Below, piece by piece: positions 55,950 through 64,000 of a stretch of DNA of 64,000 bases. The translations under genes were made by a program, and so were the position numbers. The stretch comes from Sinomicrobium pectinilyticum (GTDB lineage: Bacteria > Bacteroidota > Bacteroidia > Flavobacteriales > Flavobacteriaceae). The notes beneath the pieces were generated by a model. That model was not told where the DNA came from. It was given only the letters and a program-made list of their open reading frames with translations, and ran no database searches. The stretch is taken from contig NZ_RJTM01000102.1 in assembly GCF_003725735.1 (NCBI RefSeq), positions 1-64,000 of the forward strand. The letters run 5' to 3'. Position 1 is the stretch's first letter, and each line of letters starts with the position of its first letter.

Positions 55950-56291
55950 ATGTATATGAGAAAGAGCGTTTTAATCCTGGGTGGGATACTGCTCATAGGT
56001 ATTGCAGTAGTTTACCTGTTTGACCTGCAAAGAAGAGATAGGATCGTAACAGAAGTAGTTCAGGTTCCGGGCGGATACGGATATTTGGTGAAAAGCGGGG
56101 ATAAAATACTTATCCGCCAGGAAATGATACCATCAATACAAAAGACATCTCCTTTTTGTACTTATAACGATGCGAAGGCCGTTGCCTCTCTCGTGAGACA
56201 GAAAATAATAAAAAAAGAGATCCCGGCAATTACTAAGGAAGAGTTAAAAGCACTTCATGTACGTATAAATTGTTTAGATTTAGCCAATTAA
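55950..56291 (+). CDS. DUF4907 family protein
   Basis: The product has 113 residues; an ATG two codons in is also possible. One N-terminal hydrophobic segment ('VLILGGILLIGIAVVYLF') anchors or exports it. Then 'YGYLVKSGDKILIRQEMIPS' and 'FCTYNDAKAVASLVRQKI', followed by 'PAITKEELKALHV', match DUF4907. The family is commonly found next to kelch proteins in Bacteroidota, as here. The histidine kinase begins 12 nt downstream. Function unknown; a periplasmic adaptor is a guess. Confidence 0.82.
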   Translation: MYMRKSVLILGGILLIGIAVVYLFDLQRRDRIVTEVVQVPGGYGYLVKSGDKILIRQEMIPSIQKTSPFCTYNDAKAVASLVRQKIIKKEIPAITKEELKALHVRINCLDLAN

Positions 56292-56303
56292 AAGGTATCG
56301 AAG

Positions 56304-57530
56304 ATGGGGATTCTTGCGAGGGTTCTAAACAGGAAAAACCTGAAGGAGATTGCCATACATGTTGCTGTGTGGGGGGTTTTCTTTATATTGCTCAATTATC
56401 AGGTGTACTCCGAAATACGATATGTTCCGAAAGAAATTCTCTACAGAACACTATATCGTACCCTGTTGAACATAGGTTTGTTTTACCTTAATTACGCTTA
56501 CCTGGTCCCAAAATTTTTGTTAAAGAAAAAGCTTTGGAAATACATTCTTATCTCGTTGTCCATTATAGTATTTAACGTAGTACTGATCGGTGGGATCGAT
56601 GCGCCACCCTTGGGAGCAGTAACCATAGTCAAGAGGTTTGATCCGGCAGACGACCTTACCGCGACGGATAGCATTTTTCACACTCCTCCTGCGGCAGCTG
56701 ATTCGGTTCGATCGGGAGCAAGTGAAAATATAATGCCCCGGGATACACTGCGCCCGATAATAAGGCAGGGATTTCGTAGGGCGGCTCCGGCAATACATGC
56801 GGAGGGGGCAGATATGTGGCGCTTTCGGCTTTTAATGTCTCTCAGGGCAGCGGCAGTAGTTGGTATGTATTTTGTTATCGGTGCGGCCATTAAGATATAT
56901 ATGGAGTGGAAAAAAGGGGAGACGATACGCAACCAGATTCAATCGGAAAAGATCACTTCAGAACTGCAGTTTTTAAAGGCACAGCTCAATCCGCATTTTC
57001 TGTTCAATTCCCTCAACAGTATTTATTCGCTTTCGGTTAAAAAGTCCAACGATACGCCGGAAGCGGTAATCACCCTTTCGGACCTTATGCGGTATATGTT
57101 GTATGAGGCCAACAGGGACATGGTACCTTTGGGCAAAGAACTGGAGTATATTAAAAACTATATACAACTGCAAAGACTCCGGCTTTCGGACGGCGAACAG
57201 GTAACACTTAATATTTACGGAAATGAAAGGGATAAGAAAATACAGCCGCTTTTGTTTATTTCATTTATAGAAAACGCATTTAAGTACGGCACCGACTACA
57301 AGGGAAGGACCGTAGTAAAGACCGTGATTTCCATAAAGGAGGGTTCCATTCATTTTTATGTCCGGAATATTATTGGGAGGTATAAGAAGAACAGCAGGAG
57401 TTCCGGGGTAGGATTACAGAATATCCGGAACAGGCTTAACCTGCTGTATCCGGATTCACATACACTGGACATAGTGGATGACGGAGAGACTTTTACAGTG
57501 AGTCTAACCCTAAAATTTGACAAAAAATGA
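56304..57530 (+). CDS. LytS-type sensor histidine kinase
   Basis: The product has 408 residues. Three N-terminal membrane segments (about 17-35, 48-70, 78-98) are followed by a periplasmic loop of about 90 residues and a fourth segment near 175-195. The His-kinase box 'LNPHFLFNSLNSIYSL' has H231, and 'PLLFISFIENAFKYG' is the N-box of the ATP domain (PF06580 type). The ATGA overlap with the response regulator shows coupling. The loop may contact the exported DUF4907 or kelch proteins. Confidence 0.93.
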   Translation: MGILARVLNRKNLKEIAIHVAVWGVFFILLNYQVYSEIRYVPKEILYRTLYRTLLNIGLFYLNYAYLVPKFLLKKKLWKYILISLSIIVFNVVLIGGIDAPPLGAVTIVKRFDPADDLTATDSIFHTPPAAADSVRSGASENIMPRDTLRPIIRQGFRRAAPAIHAEGADMWRFRLLMSLRAAAVVGMYFVIGAAIKIYMEWKKGETIRNQIQSEKITSELQFLKAQLNPHFLFNSLNSIYSLSVKKSNDTPEAVITLSDLMRYMLYEANRDMVPLGKELEYIKNYIQLQRLRLSDGEQVTLNIYGNERDKKIQPLLFISFIENAFKYGTDYKGRTVVKTVISIKEGSIHFYVRNIIGRYKKNSRSSGVGLQNIRNRLNLLYPDSHTLDIVDDGETFTVSLTLKFDKK

Positions 57531-58261
57531 AATGTGTAATTATCGATGATGAACCCCTGGCTATCGATGTCCTGAAGGGCTATTGCGAAAAAATACAGTT
57601 TATGGAGGTCGTGGGTACCTATACCAATGCCCTTGATGCCATAGCAGTTATTAAAGAAAGGGAGGTAGATCTTATATTTTCGGATATTGAAATGCCACAG
57701 ATAAGCGGAATCGATTTTATTCATTCCATGGACAATAAACCCATGTTCATTTTTACTACGGCCTATTCGCAGTATGCTATTGAAGGATTTGAACTGAACG
57801 CGGTAGATTATCTCGTAAAGCCCATTCCCTATCACCGTTTTGTAAAAGCGGTAGTACGGGCTAAAGAACTGATGAGTTTTAAAGAGAAAGAGAAAAACAT
57901 GAGACTACCCCATATTTCACCTTCCTGCGGAGTGCAGGACGGGCAGACGGGATACATTTTTGTAAAAGCCGATTATGAAAATATAAAATTGAATATAGAT
58001 GACATTGTTTATATACAAGGGCTTAAAGACTATCTTAAAATTCACATTGCCGGGGTTAATAAACCCGTTCTGACCCTGTTGAGTTTCGGGGATTTTCTGG
58101 AGAAAGTTCCGGAAGAACAGTTTTTACGTATTCACAAGTCTTTTGTAGTTAATGTAAGTTATATCCGTTCTGTCCAGAAAAACAAGGTTATCATCAATGA
58201 TAACCGGATCCCGATAGGAGAAAGTTATAAGACCGCTTTTATGGAGCGACTGGGCCTCTAG
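57527..58261 (+). CDS. LytTR-type response regulator
   Basis: The product has 244 residues. The receiver domain (1-115) has 'IIDDEPLAIDVL', the phospho-acceptor D53 in 'IFSDIEMPQISG', and Lys in 'AVDYLVKPIPYHRF'. The C-terminal LytTR DNA-binding domain (145-244) has 'IVYIQGLKDYLKIHIAG', 'FLRIHKSFVVNVSYIRSV' and 'IPIGESYKTAF'. It pairs with the kinase it overlaps by 4 nt. Targets cannot be seen, but its own cluster is a reasonable guess. Confidence 0.95.
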   Translation: MKCVIIDDEPLAIDVLKGYCEKIQFMEVVGTYTNALDAIAVIKEREVDLIFSDIEMPQISGIDFIHSMDNKPMFIFTTAYSQYAIEGFELNAVDYLVKPIPYHRFVKAVVRAKELMSFKEKEKNMRLPHISPSCGVQDGQTGYIFVKADYENIKLNIDDIVYIQGLKDYLKIHIAGVNKPVLTLLSFGDFLEKVPEEQFLRIHKSFVVNVSYIRSVQKNKVIINDNRIPIGESYKTAFMERLGL

Positions 58262-58304
58262 GTAAATTTACGATTTAACACCATATCGGCATCCTGTTCG
58301 CAAA

Positions 58305-59099
58305 TCAGCTTACGGTAATATTTACCACATACCCTTCGCTTCCTCTTACATTGAATACCGTGCTGTCTTCGAAGATGAGGTACTGCCCTTTGATCCCTTT
58401 TAATTTTCCGGAGTATTCCGGGGTTTTGTCAAGATTGAGGCTTTTTACCTTTTGCGGGTACTGTAGTACCGGATAATCGATGGAGTAGATCTTCTGATTG
58501 GTATCCAGGTAATATGGTTTTACTTCTTCCGGAAGAAAATCGTCGAGACGGTCCTTTTCAAGTACAAGATCGGCGTCTGCCAGGGTATTGGTGAGCATTT
58601 TCCGCCAGTTGGTTTTGTCGGTCATGTGCTCTTTCAGGGCAACTTCGGTTATTCCGGCGAGGTAGCGGTTCGGCACTTCCACAACTTCTATGGCCCGGTG
58701 TGCCCCCTGGTCTATCCACCTGGTAGGCACCTGTGCTTTCCTTGTTACACCCACTTTTACTTCACTGGACAGTGCCAGGTATACCACATGTGGCTGTAAC
58801 TGCACCTGTTTTTCGTAATCCAGGTCCCTGTCCTCTTCATCCAGATGGGCCTTGCTCAGTTCGGGCCGCATGATCCAGTCTCCGGCAGAAGCGGTTTCGT
58901 AAAAGCAGCTTTTACAGAAGCCCTGACGGTATATGGGCTTGTCCAGATGACAGTTCAGGCACTCGTAGGAAACAAAAGAAAACCTTACTTCTTTGTCCAA
59001 AAGCTGATTCATATGGATAAAGTCATTTTTGAAAACCAGGTAGTAGTTTATAGGGCTGGTAAATTCGGTCTTCATTTTTATAAGGACACCTTGGTACAT
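58305..59099 (-). CDS. DUF2797 family protein
   Basis: The product has 264 residues. Four Cys in 'YECLNCHLDKPIYRQGFCKS' plus a following Cys form a zinc ribbon near residue 50. 'HVVYLALSSEVKVGVTRKAQ' then 'VPTRWIDQGAHRAI' is a GIY-YIG-like segment with the K/R-G-T pattern of DUF2797. The role is unknown; nucleic-acid binding is plausible from the two domains. It starts 65 nt from the divergent GH3 gene. Confidence 0.88.
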   Translation of the reverse strand: MYQGVLIKMKTEFTSPINYYLVFKNDFIHMNQLLDKEVRFSFVSYECLNCHLDKPIYRQGFCKSCFYETASAGDWIMRPELSKAHLDEEDRDLDYEKQVQLQPHVVYLALSSEVKVGVTRKAQVPTRWIDQGAHRAIEVVEVPNRYLAGITEVALKEHMTDKTNWRKMLTNTLADADLVLEKDRLDDFLPEEVKPYYLDTNQKIYSIDYPVLQYPQKVKSLNLDKTPEYSGKLKGIKGQYLIFEDSTVFNVRGSEGYVVNITVS

Positions 59100-59164
59100 G
59101 GTAAAGTTTTTTAGTATTTTTATTCCCTGTCAATATAGAAAAGGACTGTAAAAGTACACAAAAA

Positions 59165-60721
59165 ATGCCGATTCCGTTGTTTAATTCCATAGCTTCCTGG
59201 TGGCTGAAAAAAAGGTTCTACCAGATGGAACTCTTCCTGAAATATCCGGAAGAGGTTCAGGTAGAGTTGTTAAATCAGTTACTTATAACCGCAAGAAACA
59301 CGGATATAGGGAAGAAGTACGGGTTTGAAACCATAACTACCTACGAAAGTTTCAGGGCAAATGTCCCTATCAACAAATATGAGGATATAGAACCGTACAT
59401 AGAAAGGTCGAGAAGGGGGGAACACAATGTTTTCTGGCCTACACCGATCAGGTGGTTTGCCAAAAGCAGCGGTACGACTAATGCGAAAAGCAAATTTATC
59501 CCGGTCAGCACCGAATCCCTTGAGGACTGCCATTTTAAAGCCGGAAAAGATATGCTTTCCCTTTACTTCAATAACAATGAGGATTCCAAACTGTTTACAG
59601 GAAAAAGCCTGAGGCTGGGGGGGAGTAAATCGCTGTATGAGGACAACAACACTTTTTTTGGGGACCTGTCTGCCATTATAATAGATAACCTCCCTTTCTG
59701 GGCGGAAATGAACAGCACGCCGAGCAATAAGATATCGCTGATGAGCGAATGGGAAGCAAAACTGGAGGCTATTATTACCGAAACCGTTCAGGAGAATGTA
59801 ACTAGCTTTGCGGGGGTGCCTTCATGGATGCTGGTATTGCTCAACCGGGTGCTGGAAAAAACGGGAAAGGATAATCTCTTCGAGGTCTGGACTAACCTGG
59901 AGGTGTATTTCCACGGCGGTGTGAGTTTTAACCCGTACCGTGACCAGTATGAAAGACTGCTTCCGAGGGATTCTTTTAAATACTATGAGATATACAACGC
60001 CTCCGAAGGCTTTTTCGCCATTCAGGACCGCAACAATTCCGATGAATTACTACTGATGCTCGATTACGGGATTTTCTATGAATTCATCCTTATGGATACA
60101 TTCGGTACGGACCGTCAGAAAGCCATTCCGCTGTGGGAAGTGGAAACCGGGAAGAACTATGCTATCGTAATAACGACCAATGCCGGATTATGGCGATATC
60201 TTATAGGCGATACCGTACGTTTTACCAGTACAAATCCCTACCGTATTAAAGTGACGGGACGTACCAAACATTTTATTAATGTGTTCGGCGAAGAACTGAT
60301 TATAGAAAATACGGAAGAGGCCCTGAAAAAAGCTTGTAAATCGGCAGATTGTGAGATCGTGGATTATACGGTTGCCCCTATATTTATGCAGGGGAAGGAA
60401 AAGGGGGGGCATGAATGGCTTATTGAATTCCGGAAGTACCCGAGCAGTATGGAGCAATTTACGGTATTGCTCGACGAAGGTCTGAAATCCCTGAATTCGG
60501 ATTACGAAGCAAAGCGCTATAACAATATGACGCTTAATATGCCGAAGATAAACATTGCCCGTCAAGGCCTGTTCTACGACTGGTTAAAAACATATAACAA
60601 ACTCGGTGGACAGCATAAAGTACCCAGGCTGTCCAATAAAAGAGATTATCTGGAAGAAATGCTGGGAATGAATGGCTCCTTCACCGGACCGATGCCGGGA
60701 AACAGAGGGGTAAATATTTAA
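59165..60721 (+). CDS. GH3 family acyl-adenylating protein
   Basis: The product has 518 residues. 'RWFAKSSGTTNAKSKFIPVS' is the phosphate-binding loop of the ANL/GH3 superfamily. 'EIYNASEGFFAIQD' is the second ATP motif, and 'WRYLIGDTVRFTSTNPYRIK' with 'HFINVFGEELIIENTEEAL' forms the hinge. Plant GH3 enzymes join amino acids to hormones; bacterial ones are common in Bacteroidota with unknown acyl substrates. A strong hairpin follows the stop. No neighbouring gene indicates a substrate. Confidence 0.93.
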   Translation: MPIPLFNSIASWWLKKRFYQMELFLKYPEEVQVELLNQLLITARNTDIGKKYGFETITTYESFRANVPINKYEDIEPYIERSRRGEHNVFWPTPIRWFAKSSGTTNAKSKFIPVSTESLEDCHFKAGKDMLSLYFNNNEDSKLFTGKSLRLGGSKSLYEDNNTFFGDLSAIIIDNLPFWAEMNSTPSNKISLMSEWEAKLEAIITETVQENVTSFAGVPSWMLVLLNRVLEKTGKDNLFEVWTNLEVYFHGGVSFNPYRDQYERLLPRDSFKYYEIYNASEGFFAIQDRNNSDELLLMLDYGIFYEFILMDTFGTDRQKAIPLWEVETGKNYAIVITTNAGLWRYLIGDTVRFTSTNPYRIKVTGRTKHFINVFGEELIIENTEEALKKACKSADCEIVDYTVAPIFMQGKEKGGHEWLIEFRKYPSSMEQFTVLLDEGLKSLNSDYEAKRYNNMTLNMPKINIARQGLFYDWLKTYNKLGGQHKVPRLSNKRDYLEEMLGMNGSFTGPMPGNRGVNI

Positions 60722-60729
60722 AAAATCAG

Positions 60730-60802
60730 GGAGCCGCCTGAAGATATCATTTTCTGTCGTCCCGAGCGGAGTGACAGTATGAGTCTCAGGCGGCTCCTTT
60801 TT
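60730..60802. terminator. Bidirectional terminator between GH3 gene and clpX
   Basis: Perfect 12-bp repeat GGAGCCGCCTGA (60730-60741) / TCAGGCGGCTCC (60786-60797), A-rich on the left and T-rich on the right, so usable from both strands. An inner hairpin CTGTC/GACAG lies in the loop. Confidence 0.85.
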
Positions 60803-60834
60803 GTTTTGAAGCCGAAATATAATACAGGACTTCT

Positions 60835-62067
60835 TTATGAAGCAGCTTTTAATTTGCTTACTTTGGCCTTAGCGAGTTTTTCGTGGACGTATTGACGGTC
60901 TATTTCAAGTGCTTTTTCGTCCGAGCTCGGCAGTTCAAACATGGCGTCTGTTAGTATGGTTTCGCAAAGCGAACGCAGTCCCCTTGCTCCCAGTTTGTAC
61001 TCCATCGCTTTTTCCACGATAAAATCAAGGGCATCGTTAGAGATGCTGAATTCTATATCATCCATGTCGAAGAGTTTGCTGTACTGTTTTATGATGGCAT
61101 TCTTCGGCTCGGTGAGTATAGCTCTCAGTACTTTGGCATCCAGAGGGTCCATGTAAGTGAGTACCGGAAGCCTTCCTATGATTTCCGGGATAAGCCCGAA
61201 CTCTTTCAGGTCTTTCGGTATGATGTACTGCAACAGGTTTTCTTCGTCTATAACCTCTTCCTCCCTGGAAGCATTATATCCTATGGCCTGCATGTTCAGG
61301 CGTTTGGTGATCACTTTCTCTATACCGTCAAAAGCACCTCCCGCAATAAACAGGATATTTTCCGTATTCACTTCAATGAACTTCTGGTCCGGGTGTTTTC
61401 TTCCGCCTTTCGGTGGTACGTTTACAACCGTTCCTTCCAGCAGTTTCAACAAAGCCTGTTGTACACCTTCTCCGGATACGTCCCGTGTAATGGACGGATT
61501 GTCACTTTTCCGGGCGATTTTATCGATTTCATCTATAAAGACGATACCTCTTTCGGCTTTTTCCAGATTGTAATCCGCTGCCTGTAACAGCCGGGTAAGG
61601 ATACTTTCCACGTCTTCTCCCACGTATCCCGCTTCGGTAAGTACGGTGGCATCTACAATAGCCAGGGGTACATTGAGCATTTTGGCAATGGTTCTGGCCA
61701 TAAGGGTTTTTCCCGTACCGGTCTGTCCTACCATGATGATGTTGCTCTTTTGTATTTCGATATCATCTTTGGAAGTGGGCTGTAACAACCTTTTGTAGTG
61801 GTTGTATACTGCAACCGACATTACTTTCTTGGTAAAATCCTGTCCTATGATATACTGGTCCAGGAAGGATTTTATTTCCTGCGGTTTTTTTAGTATGAGT
61901 TCAGCAGAGAGTTCTTCCGACTGGGATTGTTTGATCTCTTCCAGAACAATGCTATGGGCCTGTTCAATACACCGGTCGCATATATGTGCATCCAACCCTG
62001 CAATAAGCAGATTGGTTTCCGGTTTTTTCCTTCCGCAAAATGAGCATTCTAATTCTTCTTTAGCCAT
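60835..62067 (-). CDS. clpX: ATP-dependent Clp protease ATP-binding subunit ClpX
   Basis: The product has 410 residues from the ATG at 62067, where the family start '[15 protein letters not shown]' lies; the frame runs on upstream to 62145. N-terminal C4 zinc finger ('CSFCGRKK' ... 'HICDRC'), Walker A 'GQTGTGKT', Walker B '[15 protein letters not shown]', sensor 'GRLPVL' region and C-terminal '[16 protein letters not shown]'. The IGF-type loop for ClpP docking is not clear by eye. It unfolds substrates and feeds them to ClpP, coded 150 nt upstream on the same strand. Confidence 0.97.
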   Translation of the reverse strand: MAKEELECSFCGRKKPETNLLIAGLDAHICDRCIEQAHSIVLEEIKQSQSEELSAELILKKPQEIKSFLDQYIIGQDFTKKVMSVAVYNHYKRLLQPTSKDDIEIQKSNIIMVGQTGTGKTLMARTIAKMLNVPLAIVDATVLTEAGYVGEDVESILTRLLQAADYNLEKAERGIVFIDEIDKIARKSDNPSITRDVSGEGVQQALLKLLEGTVVNVPPKGGRKHPDQKFIEVNTENILFIAGGAFDGIEKVITKRLNMQAIGYNASREEEVIDEENLLQYIIPKDLKEFGLIPEIIGRLPVLTYMDPLDAKVLRAILTEPKNAIIKQYSKLFDMDDIEFSISNDALDFIVEKAMEYKLGARGLRSLCETILTDAMFELPSSDEKALEIDRQYVHEKLAKAKVSKLKAAS

Positions 62068-62216
62068 AACCAATTTTTTAGTGTGCAACCCCTGCTCCCG
62101 CAAGGGAACAGGGCTGTGATTTATTATAGGAAAACCGCGGGGCAAAGGTTTTCGTTTGTTCCGGGGCCTTTATATTGTTGATGTTTTTAAGGCCCGGAAG
62201 CAGAGGTCACCCTCTT

Positions 62217-62891
62217 TTATTTTCGGGCCAGTATTTCGTCGATCATACCATATTCCTTGGCCTCGTCTGCTTTCATCCAGTAATCCCTGTCGCTGTCCTT
62301 GTTGACTTTGTCATAGGGTTGCCCGGAGTGATTGGCGATGATCTTGTAGAGCTCATCTTTTAGTTTCAGGATTTCCCTTGCGGTGATCTCTATATCGCTG
62401 GCCTGGCCTTGCGCACCTCCCAGAGGCTGATGTATCATTACCCTGGAGTGTGTAAGACCGCTCCTTTTTCCTTTTTCACCGGCACAAAGCAATACGGCTG
62501 CCATGGAAGCTGCAATACCTGTACAGATAGTGGCTACATCCGGCTTGATGAACTGCATGGTATCGTAAATGCCGAGACCTGCATAAACGCTTCCTCCGGG
62601 AGAGTTGATATATATTTCAATGTCTTTTGAAGAATCAACACTGGAAAGGAACAATAACTGTGCCTGTATGATATTAGCTATCTGATCGTCTATCGCAGTC
62701 CCCATAAATATGATCCTGTCCATCATAAGGCGCGAAAATACATCCATCGCCACAGCGTTCATCTGGCGCTCTTCTATAATGTTCGGGGTCATGCTTACCG
62801 GGGCCATTCTGCTTACGATCTTATCGTAATACATACTATTTACCCCATGATGCTGTATAGCGTATTTTTTGAATTCCTTTTTATAATCCAT
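62217..62891 (-). CDS. clpP: ATP-dependent Clp protease proteolytic subunit ClpP
   Basis: The product has 224 residues. The catalytic triad is visible: Ser in 'GIAASMAAVLLCAGEKGKR', His in 'SRVMIHQPLGGAQGQASD' and Asp in 'DSDRDYWMKADEAKEYG'. 'IEIYINSPGGSVYAGLGIYD' is the family's oxyanion strand region. It forms the double-heptamer degradation chamber with ClpX. Gene order tig-clpP-clpX is the common bacterial arrangement. Confidence 0.98.
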   Translation of the reverse strand: MDYKKEFKKYAIQHHGVNSMYYDKIVSRMAPVSMTPNIIEERQMNAVAMDVFSRLMMDRIIFMGTAIDDQIANIIQAQLLFLSSVDSSKDIEIYINSPGGSVYAGLGIYDTMQFIKPDVATICTGIAASMAAVLLCAGEKGKRSGLTHSRVMIHQPLGGAQGQASDIEITAREILKLKDELYKIIANHSGQPYDKVNKDSDRDYWMKADEAKEYGMIDEILARK

Positions 62892-62910
62892 AGTTTTTCA
62901 TTTTATATAA

Positions 62911-62943
62911 TAAGGCGTTAAATCAAGTGAATTTAACGCCTTA
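62911..62943. terminator. Hairpin between tig and clpP
   Basis: Perfect 13-bp repeat TAAGGCGTTAAAT (62911-62923) / ATTTAACGCCTTA (62931-62943) with a 7-nt loop. It lies 30 nt past the tig stop and 20 nt before the clpP start, so it may attenuate read-through. Confidence 0.65.
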
Positions 62944-62972
62944 AATATAGTTATTTTATTTGTTTTTCCGGA

Positions 62973-64000
62973 CTATTGGTAAACCTCTTTGACGAAGTCT
63001 TCGTACGTAACTTCTTTAGTCTTGAGGTTTGTTTTTTCTTTATAAAGGCTGAGCAGCTTTTTGCTCATCAGCTGCTCGGACAGGCGTTTTATTTCATCCT
63101 GGTTGGAAAGTATCCTGGCGGCAATGCTGTCCAGTTCTTCCTCGGAAGGATCGGTTTGTCCGAACTGTGCCATCTGTATTTTGATAAATTCTTTGGCAAA
63201 GTCTTTCAGCTCGTCAAAAGTTACCTGCAGTTCGTTGTCGCGGATAATCTTGCCCTCGATAAGCTGGTATCTCAGGCCTTTTTCGGATTTTTCGTATTCT
63301 TCGCTTGCCTGATCTTCTGTCAATGGGTCCTCACCGGTTTGCTGTATCCATTTTTTCAGGAACTCGGCCGGAAGGTCAAATTTGGTATTCTCTACAAGGT
63401 ATTCGGTCACATCGTTCAGTAATTTCTGATCTGCCTGCTGTTCGAATTGTTTCTCGGCATCTTCTTTGATCCTGGCACGCAGTTCCTCTTCGGAATTCAC
63501 TGTTCCCGCTGGGAAAAGCTTGTCAAAGAGTTCCTGGTTGAGTTCCGCAGGCTCTCTTTTGTTTATTTCCTCAATGGTAAAGTTTACAGTGATGTCAAGG
63601 TCATGAACTTCATCGTGGCTCACTTTCAGGAAGTGCATCAGGTCATGATCGTCCTGAAAGAGGCTTTTGCTCTTCAACTCCAGAACATCCCCGGCTTTAG
63701 CTCCGGTGAACTTGTTGAGGTTTCTTTTTCCTTTTATCTTATCAAGAGAGAAAGTTGCCTTGTTCTCTATTTCTTTTTCTTCACTGGTAAAAGTTCCGGT
63801 GATTTCGTCACCTTCTTCGACCGTATCCTTGGAAATGAGTTTTCCGTATTGTTTCTGAATTCGCTCTATCTGTTCGTCAAGCATTTTGTCATCTGCAACG
63901 ATCTGATAACTGGTTATCGCTTTTTTCCCTTTAAGGTTTACTTCAAAATCGGGAGCAAGTCCCAGCTCGAATTCAAAAGAAAAATTTTCAGCATCCCAGT
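62973..64000 (-). CDS. tig: Trigger factor, N-terminus beyond the window
   Basis: The minus-strand frame is open to the window edge, giving the last about 341 residues; upstream of the first Met seen (63884) it continues as '...LGLAPDFEVNLKGKKAITSY', a family sequence. The divergent PPIase-like middle is 'GDEITGTFTSEEKEIENKAT' to 'DITVNFTIEEINKREPAEL'. The C-terminal helical chaperone arms follow ('LFDKLFPAGTVNSEEELRAR', 'FDLPAEFLKKWIQQT'). Trigger factor binds nascent chains at the ribosome exit. It heads the tig-clpP-clpX block. Confidence 0.93.
   Translation of the reverse strand, partial: WDAENFSFEFELGLAPDFEVNLKGKKAITSYQIVADDKMLDEQIERIQKQYGKLISKDTVEEGDEITGTFTSEEKEIENKATFSLDKIKGKRNLNKFTGAKAGDVLELKSKSLFQDDHDLMHFLKVSHDEVHDLDITVNFTIEEINKREPAELNQELFDKLFPAGTVNSEEELRARIKEDAEKQFEQQADQKLLNDVTEYLVENTKFDLPAEFLKKWIQQTGEDPLTEDQASEEYEKSEKGLRYQLIEGKIIRDNELQVTFDELKDFAKEFIKIQMAQFGQTDPSEEELDSIAARILSNQDEIKRLSEQLMSKKLLSLYKEKTNLKTKEVTYEDFVKEVYQ

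Noticed and set aside
1-64000. CRISPR array
   Set aside because: No regularly spaced direct repeats of 25-40 bp and no cas gene were found on either strand.

Overview
The window reads as a Bacteroidota chromosome, most likely a flavobacterium. The evidence is a SusC/SusD pair, a type IX secretion C-terminal signal, lipoproteins with Ser/Asn-Cys lipoboxes, TAnnTTTG promoter boxes with an upstream TTTG, a FolK-deoxynucleoside kinase fusion and a DUF4270 protein. No 16S rRNA is present, so genus is not claimed.

The left part (1 to about 37,050) is accessory. It opens with a cut-off lipoprotein, a decayed HTH gene and a 174-bp MITE-like element. A three-gene surface operon follows: a frameshifted lipoprotein and two beta-barrel proteins, the second cut at its C-terminus by an IS256-family insertion. 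Next come a small HTH-like gene and a two-gene ATPase + TOPRIM-like (DUF4276) module behind a divergent HTH switch. After these lie a minus-strand array of secreted proteins (a Sel1-repeat protein with a T9SS signal, a 600-residue secreted protein, four small lipoproteins) and a ParE-type toxin-antitoxin pair. An XRE regulator faces an unexplained, structured 740-bp region that leads into a SusC-SusD-M16 peptidase operon. A small secreted two-cysteine peptide gene lies opposite this operon, followed by an AraC regulator. After a stretch of IS debris, a biosynthetic cluster encodes two class I terpene synthases, one single-module polyketide synthase (KS-AT-degenerate DH-ACP-TE) and a lipocalin-like protein. 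The accessory part ends in a pseudogene split by a second MITE copy and the tail of an ISAon1-type transposase.

Two tRNA genes (Leu-TAA, Gly-GCC; 37,147 to 37,396) mark the boundary. To their right the genes are mostly core: mutS, a SpoU methyltransferase, a pentapeptide protein, a HipA-like kinase with DUF3037, folK-dNK, sppA, a YhhQ-type queuosine precursor transporter, an AsmA-like protein, a barrel + DUF4270 pair, a barrel/kelch/DUF4907/LytS-LytTR two-component cluster, DUF2797, GH3, and the clpX-clpP-tig block running off the right edge.

The most notable observations are these. A MITE family leaves 3-bp target duplications, and removing one copy on paper restores a reading frame. The terpene/polyketide cluster has an unusual gene set. 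The SusCD-M16 locus carries its own small secreted peptide. The 600-residue secreted protein is followed by a duplicated lipoprotein array. The ATPase-DUF4276 pair sits behind a phage-like HTH switch. Family names come from recognition of motifs by eye; no database search was run.
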